DNA from: Thiofaba sp049322715 | Lineage (GTDB): Bacteria > Pseudomonadota > Gammaproteobacteria > Halothiobacillales > Halothiobacillaceae | Length of the DNA: 64,000 bases | Assembly: GCA_049322715.1 (NCBI GenBank) | Contig: JBMOQP010000011.1 | Location: 62,001 to 126,000, forward strand | Direction of reading: 5' to 3' | Shown here: piece after piece, positions 1-8,173 of the stretch | Position numbering within the stretch: position 1 is the stretch's first letter | Layout of the letters: each line of letters opens with the position of its first letter | The notes under the pieces: generated by a model | What the model saw: the letters and a program-made list of their open reading frames with translations, nothing else | Databases searched by the model: none | Told to the model about the DNA's origin: nothing | Position numbers and translations under genes: made by a program

Positions 1-1
1 C

Positions 2-1087
2 CTGCGCTACCTGCCCGCCCAGTCGAGCGCGCTGGACCAGGCCCTGCGCCAGGCCCTCCCGCGCGGCGCCGGCAACGAGGTCCTGCCACGCCTGATGGAC
101 ATGCTCCAGGGCACCACCGAATCGGCCGAATGGTCCCCAAGCCAGCGCCAGGCCATCAGGCAGCTGCAGGAGGCCCTGCCCACCCTCGCCCGCCTGGCCG
201 ACCCGCTCAGGCTGGAACAGCAGGTCCGCGCCTCCGGGCTGTTCCTCGAGCACGACCTGGCCGAGGGAGCCCCCCAGCCGGGCGACCTGAAGGCCGCCCT
301 GCTGCGCGTGCTCGCCAGCCTGCCCCAGGCCCATTCCGCGCCCGCGTCCCCAGTCGCCCCCACCGCTCAGCCGGCTTCTTCCCAGAACGCACCCCAGGCA
401 TCGACGGACGCCGACCCTGGGCACCCCTCCCCTCCGCTGCCGCAAGGTGCGGCGCCGGGACGTCCCCCCCCTGCTGCCGAAGGCCGGACGCCGGACATGG
501 CAGCCGCCACGCCGCGCGTGGTCGTCGACGCCACTCCGCGGGATACCGCGGGGACGGCGCGCCCTGGCGAGGCACCCGCCCCCTCGTCGCCATCACAGGG
601 CGCCGCCAGCCAGTTGGCCGACACCCTGCGCGGCGCCATCGAGGGCGCGCTGGCGCGCGTGCACCTGAACCAGATCAGCAGCCTGCTGGCCCAGGATACG
701 GAGCAAGCCCTGTGGGTAATGGAATTCCCGCTGCCGAAGGAGCATGGAGAGGGGCCGCTGAAGCTACGCCTCGAGCGGGATGGAAAGCGGGCGGGGGCAG
801 GTGCCGGGGACAGCGGCTGGCGGCTGGACCTGGATTTCAGCCTCGAGCCGCTCGGCCCGTTGCGGGCGAGCGTGCTCATGCGCGGGGAGCAACTCAACGT
901 GCGCCTCTGGGCGGAACGGCCGGACACCCTGTCCCGCATCCAGACCCATCTCGACCTGCTGGATGCCGGGCTGCGGCGCACCGGCCTGGAGGTTGCGCAC
1001 CTGGCCTGTTATCCGGGACAGCCGGTCACCTCCGGAGCCGGCGATGAGGCACGCCCCGCCGGGGGTCTGCTGGATATCAGCGCATGA
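2..1087 (+). CDS. FliK-like flagellar hook-length control protein (5' truncated)
   Basis: The reading frame is open from base 2, so the N-terminus lies outside the window; 361 residues are visible. The middle (about residues 110-200) is a low-complexity Pro/Ala/Ser-rich linker. The last ~150 residues resemble the C-terminal domain of FliK proteins, including a stretch reading LRASVLMRGEQLNVRLWAE, where FliK contacts FlhB to switch export specificity. The stop overlaps the next start as ATGA, so it is translationally coupled to an FlhB-like gene, a pairing that supports a flagellar-export role. The family call rests on the C-terminal domain and context; the linker is not diagnostic. Confidence 0.7.
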   Translation: MRYLPAQSSALDQALRQALPRGAGNEVLPRLMDMLQGTTESAEWSPSQRQAIRQLQEALPTLARLADPLRLEQQVRASGLFLEHDLAEGAPQPGDLKAALLRVLASLPQAHSAPASPVAPTAQPASSQNAPQASTDADPGHPSPPLPQGAAPGRPPPAAEGRTPDMAAATPRVVVDATPRDTAGTARPGEAPAPSSPSQGAASQLADTLRGAIEGALARVHLNQISSLLAQDTEQALWVMEFPLPKEHGEGPLKLRLERDGKRAGAGAGDSGWRLDLDFSLEPLGPLRASVLMRGEQLNVRLWAERPDTLSRIQTHLDLLDAGLRRTGLEVAHLACYPGQPVTSGAGDEARPAGGLLDISA

Positions 1088-1395
1088 ACGACAAGCCCCA
1101 ATCCCCGCCCCTGGCGGTCGCCCTGCACTACGATGGCGGCGGAGCGCCACGCCTTGTGGCCAAGGGTGGTGGCGAGGTCGCCGAGCGCATCCTCGAGGTC
1201 GCGCGCGAACACGGCGTGCCGCTGCACGAGGATCCAGCCCTGGCCCGTGCCCTGGCCCGTCTCGAACTCGGCGAGGAAATCCCGCGTGCGCTCTACCAGG
1301 CGGTCGCGGAGGTACTGGCCTTCGCCCTCCGCCTCTCGGGACGGGATCAGGCCTTCAGGGACAAGCTGGACGAGGACAAGGAAGGGGCCGAATGA
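1084..1395 (+). CDS. FlhB C-terminal-domain-like protein (EscU/YscU/HrcU-type)
   Basis: A 103-residue protein matching only the cytoplasmic C-terminal part of FlhB: AVALHYDGGG followed by a helix-rich region with VAERILEVAREHGVPLHEDP and ALYQAVAEVLAFALRL. It has no membrane segments and lacks the NPTH autocleavage motif, which is intact in the full FlhB at 13.1-14.2 kb. It overlaps the FliK-like gene by 4 nt. Proteins of this kind are widespread in polarly flagellated gammaproteobacteria and presumably interact with the export switch; the exact role is not established. Family identification is firm, function is inferred. Confidence 0.8.
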   Translation: MNDKPQSPPLAVALHYDGGGAPRLVAKGGGEVAERILEVAREHGVPLHEDPALARALARLELGEEIPRALYQAVAEVLAFALRLSGRDQAFRDKLDEDKEGAE

Positions 1396-1462
1396 GGGCC
1401 GGCCCTCGGCTGTGAGCGCATCCCGCGACGAGCAATGCGCTCGTTAACAAAACCAAGGTTTT
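1394..1462. terminator. Convergent intergenic hairpins
   Basis: Three palindromes lie between convergent genes: GAGGGCC/GGCCCTC at 1394-1407, GAGCGCAT/ATGCGCTC at 1414-1442, and AAAACC-aa-GGTTTT at 1449-1462. The last could terminate transcription from either side. There is no long T run, so efficiency is uncertain. Confidence 0.45.
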
Positions 1463-1474
1463 CTGGACAGGCTC

Positions 1475-1954
1475 TCAGCCGCCCCCCCGCAGGCGCTGCG
1501 CCAGGGCGTCTTCCTCGGTCTCATGACGATGCATGCGCAACAGAAGCTCCGCCTCGCCGCGCGGCAGGCCGAAATCCTGGACCAGTTCCTCCACCCCGAG
1601 ATGGCCGCGTGCCGCCTGGCGGATCGCCTGGGCATAGTTGGATTCCTGCGCGGCGCCCCGCTCGAGATGCCCGAGGTGGGCTTCCAGAAGGTTCTGGGCG
1701 CGCTCCAGACGCTCGAGCTGCGAGCCGAGCCCGAGGGTGCTGATGCGCAGCGCGGCCGCGTCCAGGCTGGACTGCTCGAGCGTGCCGGCGAGAGTGTCGA
1801 GCCGCGCCTGCAGGGCATCGCGCTCGGCCTCGAGCTGCGCCAGCCGGAGCTCCATGCGACGGGTGCGACGGACATGGAGCAGCAGCCCTGCGGCGAGCAG
1901 CATGACCGCCGCCGCCGTGATGATCGCTGCCATCTCCACATCCCCTTCCGTCAA
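1475..1954 (-). CDS. DUF2802 domain membrane-anchored protein
   Basis: 159 residues. One N-terminal membrane segment (about residues 9-27, AAIITAAAVMLLAAGLLLHV) is followed by an Arg-rich flank, a coiled coil (about 35-110) and a small helical C-terminal domain of the DUF2802 type around LGVEELVQDFGLPRGEAELL. The family is usually found directly downstream of cheW at the end of polar-flagellar chemotaxis clusters, as here, where its start overlaps the cheW stop by 4 nt. The molecular role is unknown. A start at the second Met (1933) would also keep the membrane segment. Confidence 0.75.
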   Translation of the reverse strand: MTEGDVEMAAIITAAAVMLLAAGLLLHVRRTRRMELRLAQLEAERDALQARLDTLAGTLEQSSLDAAALRISTLGLGSQLERLERAQNLLEAHLGHLERGAAQESNYAQAIRQAARGHLGVEELVQDFGLPRGEAELLLRMHRHETEEDALAQRLRGGG

Positions 1955-2418
1955 TGGACGCGGAGCGTCTGAGTGAGATTGGCTAGGTTGAGCAGGATCA
2001 CCAGCCCGGTCGGACGACTGACCACTCCCTGGATGTGCACCGCATTCTCGTCCGGATTGACCGCCGGCGAGGCCGCCACCTCCGCGGGGGAAAGCTCGAT
2101 GACCTCGGCGACGCTGTCGACCACCAGCCCCACCACCTGTCCGTCGACCTCGACGATGAGGATGCGCGTGGCATCGGTGGCGGGAACGGGCGGGAGATTG
2201 AAGCGCTGGCGACCGTCCATCACCGTCACCACGTTGCCGCGCAGGTTGATGATGCCGCGCACGGCCCCGGGCGCACCGGGCACGGGGGTGATCTCGGCAT
2301 GCTTGAGCACCTCATGCACGCTGAGCACGTTCACGGCATAGGTCTCCCCCGCGAGCTGGAAGGTCACCCAGCGAACGGGGCTCTCGGTAGTGTTCGGCTG
2401 TTCATCGGTGGTGGTCAT
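1951..2418 (-). CDS. cheW: Chemotaxis coupling protein CheW
   Basis: 155 residues, a single CheW-like SH3-fold domain. The start VTFQLAGETYAVNVLSVHEV, the VRGIINLRGNVVTVMDGR stretch and LVVDSVAEVIEL are typical. CheW links chemoreceptors to the CheA kinase at the cell pole. Last but one gene of the minus-strand chemotaxis run; 102 nt separate it from cheB. In Pseudomonas-type clusters motC, motD, a ParA-like gene and a second cheW-like gene lie between cheB and this cheW; all are absent here. Confidence 0.93.
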   Translation of the reverse strand: MTTTDEQPNTTESPVRWVTFQLAGETYAVNVLSVHEVLKHAEITPVPGAPGAVRGIINLRGNVVTVMDGRQRFNLPPVPATDATRILIVEVDGQVVGLVVDSVAEVIELSPAEVAASPAVNPDENAVHIQGVVSRPTGLVILLNLANLTQTLRVH

Positions 2419-2520
2419 GGCCGTGTTCCTGGTTCATCGACTGCGCCCAAGCCTGATGGCGCGTGAGTTTTTCTAGCAAGGGGCATGCCTTCCCGGCGAT
2501 CGGATGGATGAGGGACGCCT

Positions 2521-3693
2521 TCATCGCACGACACGCGCCAGGCCCGCGGCCAGTTCCCCGAGGTCGAGCACGGCGTCCGCCAGGCCGGCCTTCGCCACTT
2601 CCATCGGCATGCCGTAGATCACACTGCTGTCCCGGTCCTGGGCCCATACCCTTCCCCCGGCGGCCTTGAGAGCGCGTGCCCCAAGCACGCCGTCGCTGCC
2701 CATCCCGGTCAGCACCACCCCAAGTGCGTCCGCACGGTACACGCTGGCCGCGCTGCTGAAGCCGATGTCGACACTTGGACGGTAATGCTCCTTCGGCGTG
2801 GCCTCGCGCATGACGAAGGCTGGCTTGCCCTGGCGCCAGCCGAGCTGGGTATGCTGGCCGCCGGGAGCGATGTAGACGTGGCCGGGGAGCGGCTGCTCGC
2901 CGTTCTCGGCCTCCTTGACCGCCAGCGGAATGATGCGATCCAGGCGCTCGGCGAAGGCCTGGGTGAACAGCGCTGGCATGTGCTGGAGCACCACGATCGG
3001 CACCGGATAGTTCGCGGGCAGCCCCTGCAGGACCTTCTGCACCGCGGCGGGGCCGCCGGTCGATGCCCCGATGACCAGTATCCCGCGCGGGCTTAGGAAG
3101 CGCTCATCCTGTTTTCGCACCCTTCCGCCATCCATGGCGGAACCCCCGATGGGGTGCGGCCCTCGAGAGCCGACATCCGCACCGGAAGGCTGCTTCGCGG
3201 GCTCGGCGCCAAGATCGTCCAGCTCCTGTCCCCTGCGAAACCCGGGCTGGAACGAAGGGGCCGCCGGCCGGGCCGGAGCCGCCGTGTGCGCGGCGGCCAG
3301 ACGGCGCAGGGCCAGCAGGCGCAGCTTGGCCTTGAGGAGGGGGGCATGCTGTGCAAGATTGCCCGTGCCCGCCTCGTCCAGCTTGGGCATGAAGTCCAGC
3401 GCTCCCGCATCCAGCGCGTCGAAAGTGGCCTGCGCCCCATAGCGGGTCAGCGAAGAGAGCATCAGGATGGGCGTGGGGCAGCGCTGCATGATCTGCCGTG
3501 TCGCGGCAATGCCGTCCAGTCCCGGCATCTCCACGTCCATGGTGATGACGTCGGGCTTCAGCTGGCACGCCAGGCTGACCCCGTGCTCACCATCCGTCGC
3601 CTCGCCGATGAGCTCGAAACCGGACTCCTGCGCGAACATCTCGCGCAGCATGCGCCGGAAGAAGGGCGAATCGTCAACGATCAGAATGCGCAT
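2521..3693 (-). CDS. cheB: Chemotaxis response regulator protein-glutamate methylesterase CheB
   Basis: 390 residues. The N-terminal receiver domain (1-~125) has acidic residues D7/D8 and phospho-acceptor D53 in ITMDVEMPG. The C-terminal methylesterase (about 203-390) has the catalytic Ser in GASTGGP (S211), H238 in LQHMP and D334 in GMGSDG. CheB removes methyl groups from chemoreceptors during adaptation. The interdomain linker (about 132-202) is longer than usual; residues 166-197 are encoded by a repeat element also found in flhF and fliO. Directly downstream of cheA, with a 13-bp-arm hairpin in the 102-nt gap between them. Confidence 0.95.
   Translation of the reverse strand: MRILIVDDSPFFRRMLREMFAQESGFELIGEATDGEHGVSLACQLKPDVITMDVEMPGLDGIAATRQIMQRCPTPILMLSSLTRYGAQATFDALDAGALDFMPKLDEAGTGNLAQHAPLLKAKLRLLALRRLAAAHTAAPARPAAPSFQPGFRRGQELDDLGAEPAKQPSGADVGSRGPHPIGGSAMDGGRVRKQDERFLSPRGILVIGASTGGPAAVQKVLQGLPANYPVPIVVLQHMPALFTQAFAERLDRIIPLAVKEAENGEQPLPGHVYIAPGGQHTQLGWRQGKPAFVMREATPKEHYRPSVDIGFSSAASVYRADALGVVLTGMGSDGVLGARALKAAGGRVWAQDRDSSVIYGMPMEVAKAGLADAVLDLGELAAGLARVVR
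3103..3198 (-). repeat. Family E palindromic repeat, in frame in the cheB linker
   Basis: On the minus strand this segment carries ATGTCGGCTCTCGAGGGCCG, then ACCCC..GGGG, then a GCCATGGATGGC palindrome and CGAAAACAGGATGAGC. The same blocks occur in order in the nested intergenic copy at 19.8 kb, in flhF and at the fliO 3' end. It encodes CheB residues 166-197 (AKQPSGADVG ... RVRKQDE) without breaking the frame. Confidence 0.8.
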
Positions 3694-3727
3694 GATCCGC
3701 CCTTCTCCATGGCAGCCTGCCGGACTC

Positions 3728-3777
3728 CAGGGGAATGCTGCATCAATCCTCGGATGGATTGATGCAGCGATTCCTCA
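3728..3777. repeat. Solo family T-type hairpin between cheA and cheB
   Basis: Perfect 13-bp arms (GCTGCATCAATCC at 3737-3749, GGATTGATGCAGC at 3756-3768) with a 6-nt loop. The flanks AGGGGAATGCTG and CAGCGATTCCTCAG match the inverted ends of the longer family T elements. It lies in the cheA-cheB gap and could act as an attenuator or as an mRNA-stabilising hairpin. Confidence 0.65.
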
Positions 3778-3795
3778 GCGGACGGGCCCCTGGCT

Positions 3796-5946
3796 TCACG
3801 CCACAAGTCGTTCACCCCGGCGATGCCCGTATTTCTTCAGCAGTCCGGCCAGATCGAAGATCAGGGCAATGTTGCCGTCCCCGGTGATGGTTGCGCCGGC
3901 GAAGCCGGGCAGGCCGTGCAGCAGGTCGCCGAGCGGCTTGATGACGACCTCTTCCTGCCCCAACACGCGATCCACGATCAGGCCGACCGTCTGGGTGCCA
4001 ACCTGCAGCATGACGATCTGCGCCTCGCTCTCATCCTGACGCACCGCCTCCCCGGGGATGGCCATCCACTGGCGCAGGTCGAACAGCGGCAGGGCGCGGT
4101 TGCGCACGGTGATGGTCCGTTGCCCGTCCACGATGTTGGTGGACTTGCCTTCCATCTCGAAGATCTCGCTCACGTTGCCGAGCGGCATCGCGTACTTGCG
4201 CTCATTCACCACCACCATCAGGGTGGGGAGGATAGCCAGGGTCAGCGGGACCTTGATGCTGATCAGCGAACCCTGCCCGGGTGACGAATCGATGACGATG
4301 CTGCCGGAGAGCTTGGCGATCGAGGTCTTGACCACGTCCATCCCCACCCCGCGCCCGGAGATGTCGGAGATCTGCTCCTTGGTCGAGAAGCCTGGCATGA
4401 AGATCAGGTCGAAGCACTCGCGCGGGCTCAGGCGCACAGCCACCTCGGGCTCGAGAAGCCCCTTCTCGACCGCCTTGCGGCGCAGCTTGTCGGGGTCCAT
4501 GCCCGCGCCGTCATCGCGGATGGTCAGCAGGATGTGGTCCCCCTCCTGCGAGGCGGACAGCACAACAGTACCGACACGCGGCTTGCCCTGGGCGACGCGC
4601 GCGTCGGGCATCTCGATGCCGTGGTCCACGGCGTTGCGTACGAGGTGCACCAGCGGATCGGCGAGGGCTTCGACCAGGTTCTTGTCCAGGTCGGTCTCCT
4701 CTCCCTCGAGCACCAGCTCGACCTGTTTTCCGAGCATGCGCGCCACATCGCGTACCACGCGCGGGAACCGGCCAAAGACCTTCTTGATCGGCTGCATGCG
4801 GGTCTTCATCACCGCCGCCTGCAGGTCGGACGTGACCGTGTCCAGGCTGGCAATGGCCTGCGCCGCGCCCTCGTCCTTGAAGCCGGCCTTGAGCGTGTTC
4901 AACCGGTTGCGCACCAGCACGAGTTCGCCAACCAGGTTCATGATGGCATCCAGGCGCTCGGTGTCGACGCGCACGGTGGATTCGGGCTTTTCCGCGGGAG
5001 GCGCCTTGGGCGAATCGGACCGGACCGGCTCGGAGGACGGGACGGCCTTCGCGGAGGGGGTTGCGGCAAGTGCCGGAGGCGTGGCCGCCCCCATCGCGGA
5101 AGGCCCCTTGCCCTCGCCGTACAGGCTATCGAGCAGCTTGTCGAACTCGTCCTCGGTGATCAGGTCGCTCGCCGCGGCGGACGGGGCGGCCGCGACCGGC
5201 GCCGCCAACGCCCCCCCGGAGGTCGAAGGACCCTGGCCCTCGCCGTAGAGGCTGTCGAGCAGTTTGTCGAACTCGTCCTCGGTGATCAGGTCGCCCGCGG
5301 CCCCGCCCGCCTTGGCCGTTCCCGAAGGCGGGGCTGAGGCCATCCCCCCTGCCGCTGCGGTCGACGGTCCCTGCCCCTGTCCATACATGGAGTCGAGCAG
5401 ATGCTCGAACTCATCCTCGCCGATGAGGTCGGCTTGGGGAGCCTCGTTTCCTGCCTCGGCGGGCGTGGCCTGTGCCATTTCCGTCTCCGGCTCCACGACG
5501 ATCTCGGCAGGCTCGATGGCTTCGGGGGAGATGGCATCCGCCATGACCGCGGGCGCGGCAGGCGACATCAGCGCCTCGAGGTCGCGAAGAAGGCCGGCGT
5601 CGGCATGCTCCGGCATATCCCCCTCGCGCAGGGCGGCGAACATCGACTTGAGGGTGTCGAGCACACGCAGCATGACGTCCATGAGCTGGGCGTCGACACC
5701 CCGCTCGCCGTTGCGCAGAAGGTTGAACACATCCTCGGCGCGATGGCAGACCTCGACCAGGGGATGCAACTCGAGGAAGCCCGCCCCTCCCTTGATGGTG
5801 TGGAATCCCCGGAACACGGCATTCAGCAGGGCTCGGTCGTCCGGGGTGCGCTCGAGCTCGATCAGTTGCTCATCGAGGCCGTCGAGCAGTTCGCCGGCCT
5901 CGATGAGGAAATCCTGCAACAGTTCCGGATCGGCATTGAGCGACAT
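3796..5946 (-). CDS. cheA: Chemotaxis histidine kinase CheA
   Basis: 716 residues. P1/Hpt domain with phospho-accepting H49 in FHTIKGGAGF; a ~190-residue linker; P3 dimerisation (about 322-385, starting STVRVDTERLDAIMNLVGEL); HATPase with HLVRNAVDHGIE and DDGAGMD; C-terminal CheW-like P5 domain. No globular P2 domain is apparent. In its place are three near-identical motifs (residues 173-196, 219-241, 261-283; core DEFDKLLDSLYGEG) resembling the CheY-P-binding tails of CheZ and FliM. The kinase autophosphorylates and passes phosphate to CheY and CheB, both encoded nearby. Confidence 0.96.
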   Translation of the reverse strand: MSLNADPELLQDFLIEAGELLDGLDEQLIELERTPDDRALLNAVFRGFHTIKGGAGFLELHPLVEVCHRAEDVFNLLRNGERGVDAQLMDVMLRVLDTLKSMFAALREGDMPEHADAGLLRDLEALMSPAAPAVMADAISPEAIEPAEIVVEPETEMAQATPAEAGNEAPQADLIGEDEFEHLLDSMYGQGQGPSTAAAGGMASAPPSGTAKAGGAAGDLITEDEFDKLLDSLYGEGQGPSTSGGALAAPVAAAPSAAASDLITEDEFDKLLDSLYGEGKGPSAMGAATPPALAATPSAKAVPSSEPVRSDSPKAPPAEKPESTVRVDTERLDAIMNLVGELVLVRNRLNTLKAGFKDEGAAQAIASLDTVTSDLQAAVMKTRMQPIKKVFGRFPRVVRDVARMLGKQVELVLEGEETDLDKNLVEALADPLVHLVRNAVDHGIEMPDARVAQGKPRVGTVVLSASQEGDHILLTIRDDGAGMDPDKLRRKAVEKGLLEPEVAVRLSPRECFDLIFMPGFSTKEQISDISGRGVGMDVVKTSIAKLSGSIVIDSSPGQGSLISIKVPLTLAILPTLMVVVNERKYAMPLGNVSEIFEMEGKSTNIVDGQRTITVRNRALPLFDLRQWMAIPGEAVRQDESEAQIVMLQVGTQTVGLIVDRVLGQEEVVIKPLGDLLHGLPGFAGATITGDGNIALIFDLAGLLKKYGHRRGERLVA
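5098..5430 (-). repeat. Three tandem CheY-binding-like motifs in the CheA linker
   Basis: Three copies at 5359-5430, 5224-5292 and 5098-5166 encode DLI-[GT]-EDEF-[ED]-[HK]-LLDS-[ML]-YG-[QE]-G-[QK]-GPS. The two downstream copies are almost identical, and all are separated by Ala/Pro/Gly spacers. The core resembles the CheZ C-terminus in this window (SQDEVDDLLASLGF) and the FliM N-terminus (LSQAEIDALLTG). Confidence 0.85.
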
Positions 5947-6030
5947 GATCTACTCCCACTTTCCGGGGGCTGCCCCGCAGCACCCGCCATCCCATGAATG
6001 AATTCCGTAACCCCGAGGATCCGAGGTTTC

Positions 6031-6190
6031 CTAAGGAAGCTCTGAAAAGCCCCATCTTTGGGGTTTTCCAGGTCGCCTCGCCACGAAGTGAATTCGTGGC
6101 GGTCTCCGCGAATCAAAGACTTGCGTCATTATTCGCGTCGGGGCATCCGTGCCCCGAACGGGAATCGCTGAATTTTTCAGCGCCTCCCTT
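6031..6190 (+). repeat. Family T palindromic repeat, copy 1 (cheA-cheZ gap)
   Basis: A multi-hairpin element starting CTAAGGAAGCTCTGAAAAG and ending TTTTTCAGCGCCTCCC. It contains CACGAAGTGAATTCGTGG, an AATCAAAGACTTGCG block and GGGGCATCCGTGCCCC, collinear with the copies at 19.7, 40.5, 43.4, 44.8 and 47.7 kb. It fills most of the cheZ-cheA gap and ends 2 nt beyond the cheZ stop codon, so it probably forms part of the cheZ 3' end and may reduce read-through into cheA. Confidence 0.8.
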
Positions 6191-6192
6191 CT

Positions 6193-6996
6193 TCAGAAGC
6201 CGAGGCTCGCCAGAAGGTCGTCGACCTCGTCCTGGCTCCGCACCACACCCGCCTTGGCGGTGGGCAGGGCCGGGCCCTCGGCGCGCGTGGCATCCTCGCT
6301 GTCCGCCTCGCTCTCGTGCCCCGTGTTGCGGAATCCTTCCCTGGATTCCGCCCTACGGGTCTCGCCTTGAGGCGATCCAACGTCATTCCCGATGACGTTG
6401 TTGCCGACCAAGCGGATGAGCTTGACCATCTCGCCCTCGAGCCGTTCGAGCAGCAGGATCACCCGGTGCAGCAGCTGGCCGGTCAGGTCCTGGAACTCCT
6501 GCGCCAGGATGATCTCGTTGAGGTGGGCGCGCACCTGCTCTCCCTCCCGGTTGACCGATGCAAGGTAGGTCTCGACGGGGCCGAAGGCATCCTGCAGGGC
6601 CTGGTTGCCGGGATGCATCTCACGCAACGCGGTCAGGCGCTCCGTCACCCGCTGCGAACGGCGGATGAGGTTGTCGGTCAGCGGCAGGGCCTGCTCGGCC
6701 GCCCCGAGGGTTCGGTTGGCCGCCTGTTCGGTGAGGCTGGTGACGTAGCGCAGCCGCTCGCGCGCATCAGGCATGTCCTGGGCAGTCAGCGCATCGAGCC
6801 GGCTGTCCTCGGAAAACTGGCGCAGGGAATCGTGCAGGTCGCGGGTGATCGAGCCGATCTCCTTGAACAGCAAGGATTCGCGCGCCTCGGTCAGGTTCAT
6901 CAGGGCCTGCCGGGTGGCCGGCTCATCCCCCTGCCGCAGGGCCTCGAGCAACTGCTCGGCCTGGGCCAGGAGTTCCGGGGTCATGAAGGCACTCAT
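6193..6996 (-). CDS. cheZ: CheY-P phosphatase CheZ
   Basis: 267 residues. The long four-helix-bundle region (about 1-198) contains the catalytic stretch AQEFQDLTGQLLHRV, whose D/Q pair corresponds to the phosphatase residues of characterised CheZ. The extreme C-terminus SQDEVDDLLASLGF is the CheY-P-binding peptide. Between them, residues 199-227 are encoded by a family N repeat, so the linker has been lengthened without disturbing either functional part. CheZ dephosphorylates CheY-P to end the signal. It follows cheY with a 10-nt gap. Confidence 0.94.
   Translation of the reverse strand: MSAFMTPELLAQAEQLLEALRQGDEPATRQALMNLTEARESLLFKEIGSITRDLHDSLRQFSEDSRLDALTAQDMPDARERLRYVTSLTEQAANRTLGAAEQALPLTDNLIRRSQRVTERLTALREMHPGNQALQDAFGPVETYLASVNREGEQVRAHLNEIILAQEFQDLTGQLLHRVILLLERLEGEMVKLIRLVGNNVIGNDVGSPQGETRRAESREGFRNTGHESEADSEDATRAEGPALPTAKAGVVRSQDEVDDLLASLGF
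6316..6402 (-). repeat. Family N palindromic repeat, in frame in cheZ
   Basis: On the minus strand: AACGTCATcgggAATGACGTT, then GGATCGCC-tcaa-GGCGA, then ACCCGTAGGGCGGAATCC with a GGATTCCGC partner. The same three-hairpin layout occurs at 53079-53168 (trmD-rimM) and in part in flhF at 9974-10033. It encodes CheZ residues 199-227 (VGSPQGETRRAE and flanks). Confidence 0.75.
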
Positions 6997-7006
6997 GCCA
7001 TCTCCT

Positions 7007-7378
7007 TCAGGCTACGCGCTCGAAGATCTTCTCGATCTTTTCCTTGAGGGTGCCCGCGGTGAAGGGCTTGACGACATAGCCATTCACGCCGGCCTGCGCG
7101 GCCATGATGATCTGCTCGCGCTTGGCTTCGGCGGTGACCATCAGCACCGGCAGCCTGGCCAGTTCCGGATCGGCCCGCACCGCCTTCAGAAGGTCGATGC
7201 CGGTCATGCCCGGCATGTTCCAGTCGGTGATCAGGAAGTCGTAGTGACCGCCCCGCAGCATCGGCAGGGCAGTCGCACCGTCGTCCGCCTCCTCCACGTT
7301 GGTGAAGCCGAGCTCACGCAGCAGGTTCTTGATGATGCGTCGCATGGTGGAAAAATCATCCACCACGAGAATCTTCAT
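7007..7378 (-). CDS. cheY: Chemotaxis response regulator CheY
   Basis: Single receiver domain, 123 residues from the ATG at 7378 (MKILVVDDFSTMRRIIKNLL). Landmarks: paired N-terminal Asp, phospho-acceptor Asp in LITDWNMPGM, the switch Thr in VTAEA and Lys in VVKPF. CheY-P binds FliM to reverse the motor. A TTG four codons upstream (7390) has a better-spaced purine run (AAGGGGGAAAGTGAG) and would add MDRN; the ATG is chosen because close homologues start there. It heads the cheY-cheZ pair directly after fliA. Confidence 0.95.
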   Translation of the reverse strand: MKILVVDDFSTMRRIIKNLLRELGFTNVEEADDGATALPMLRGGHYDFLITDWNMPGMTGIDLLKAVRADPELARLPVLMVTAEAKREQIIMAAQAGVNGYVVKPFTAGTLKEKIEKIFERVA

Positions 7379-7435
7379 GTTTCGATCCAACTCACTTTCC
7401 CCCTTGCAGACGGGCCGGCAGGGCCCGCCGTCAAT

Positions 7436-8173
7436 TCAAAACCGTGCATTATCGCGCCATTCGGCCAGCCTGGCACGCAGTCGCATCAGCGCCTTGCCGT
7501 GGATCTGGCTGACGCGCGACTCGCTCACCCCGAGCACCGCGCCGATTTCCTTGAGGTTCAGCTCCTCGACGTAGTAGAGAGACATCATCAGCCCCTCGCG
7601 CTCGGGCAGCTCCGCGATCGCTTTGGCGAGGTCGGCGCGGAAGCGCTCGTCGAACAGGCTCGCCTCGGGGCCGGGGCGCTCGTCAGCCACGTCGAGGGTG
7701 AGATCCTCGCTCTCCTCGCCAGCGTGATCGAGGCTGAAGACCGAGGCCCCCGCGCTGTCGGAGAGGATCTGGTGATACTCGTCCAGACCGATCCCGAGCA
7801 GCTCGCACACCTCCTGGTCGCGCGGCTCGCGCCCGAGTCGCTTCTCCAGCTCGCGCACCGCCTCCGCCACTTCGCGGCTGCGGCGGTGCACCGAGCGCGG
7901 CGTCCAGTCGTGCCGGCGCACCTCGTCCAGCATCGCCCCGCGGATGCGAATGCCGGCGAAGGTCTCGAAGCTTGCCCCCAGGCCCTCCCGATAGCTGCGG
8001 GCAGCCTCCAGCAGCCCCATCATGCCGGCCTGGATCAGGTCCTCGACCTGCACGGTCGAGGGCAGCCGCGCGCTCAGGTGGAAGGCGATGCGCTTGACCA
8101 GACCCGCGTGCTGGCGCACCAGCTCGCCTGGATCGCCATGCTGGATCTGGGCATACATCGCGCGGGCATTCAT
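7436..8173 (-). CDS. fliA: Flagellar sigma factor 28, FliA
   Basis: 245 residues with sigma-70 family regions 2 (LVKRIAFHLSARLPSTVQVE, SFETFAGIRIRGAMLDEVR), 3 and 4 (ELPEREGLMMSLYYVEELNL, ESRVSQIHGKALMRLR). Short sigma-28 form lacking region 1. It directs late flagellar and chemotaxis transcription. The start overlaps the fleN stop by 4 nt, so the two are coupled. No clear sigma-28 promoter was recognised elsewhere in the window. Confidence 0.95.
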   Translation of the reverse strand: MNARAMYAQIQHGDPGELVRQHAGLVKRIAFHLSARLPSTVQVEDLIQAGMMGLLEAARSYREGLGASFETFAGIRIRGAMLDEVRRHDWTPRSVHRRSREVAEAVRELEKRLGREPRDQEVCELLGIGLDEYHQILSDSAGASVFSLDHAGEESEDLTLDVADERPGPEASLFDERFRADLAKAIAELPEREGLMMSLYYVEELNLKEIGAVLGVSESRVSQIHGKALMRLRARLAEWRDNARF

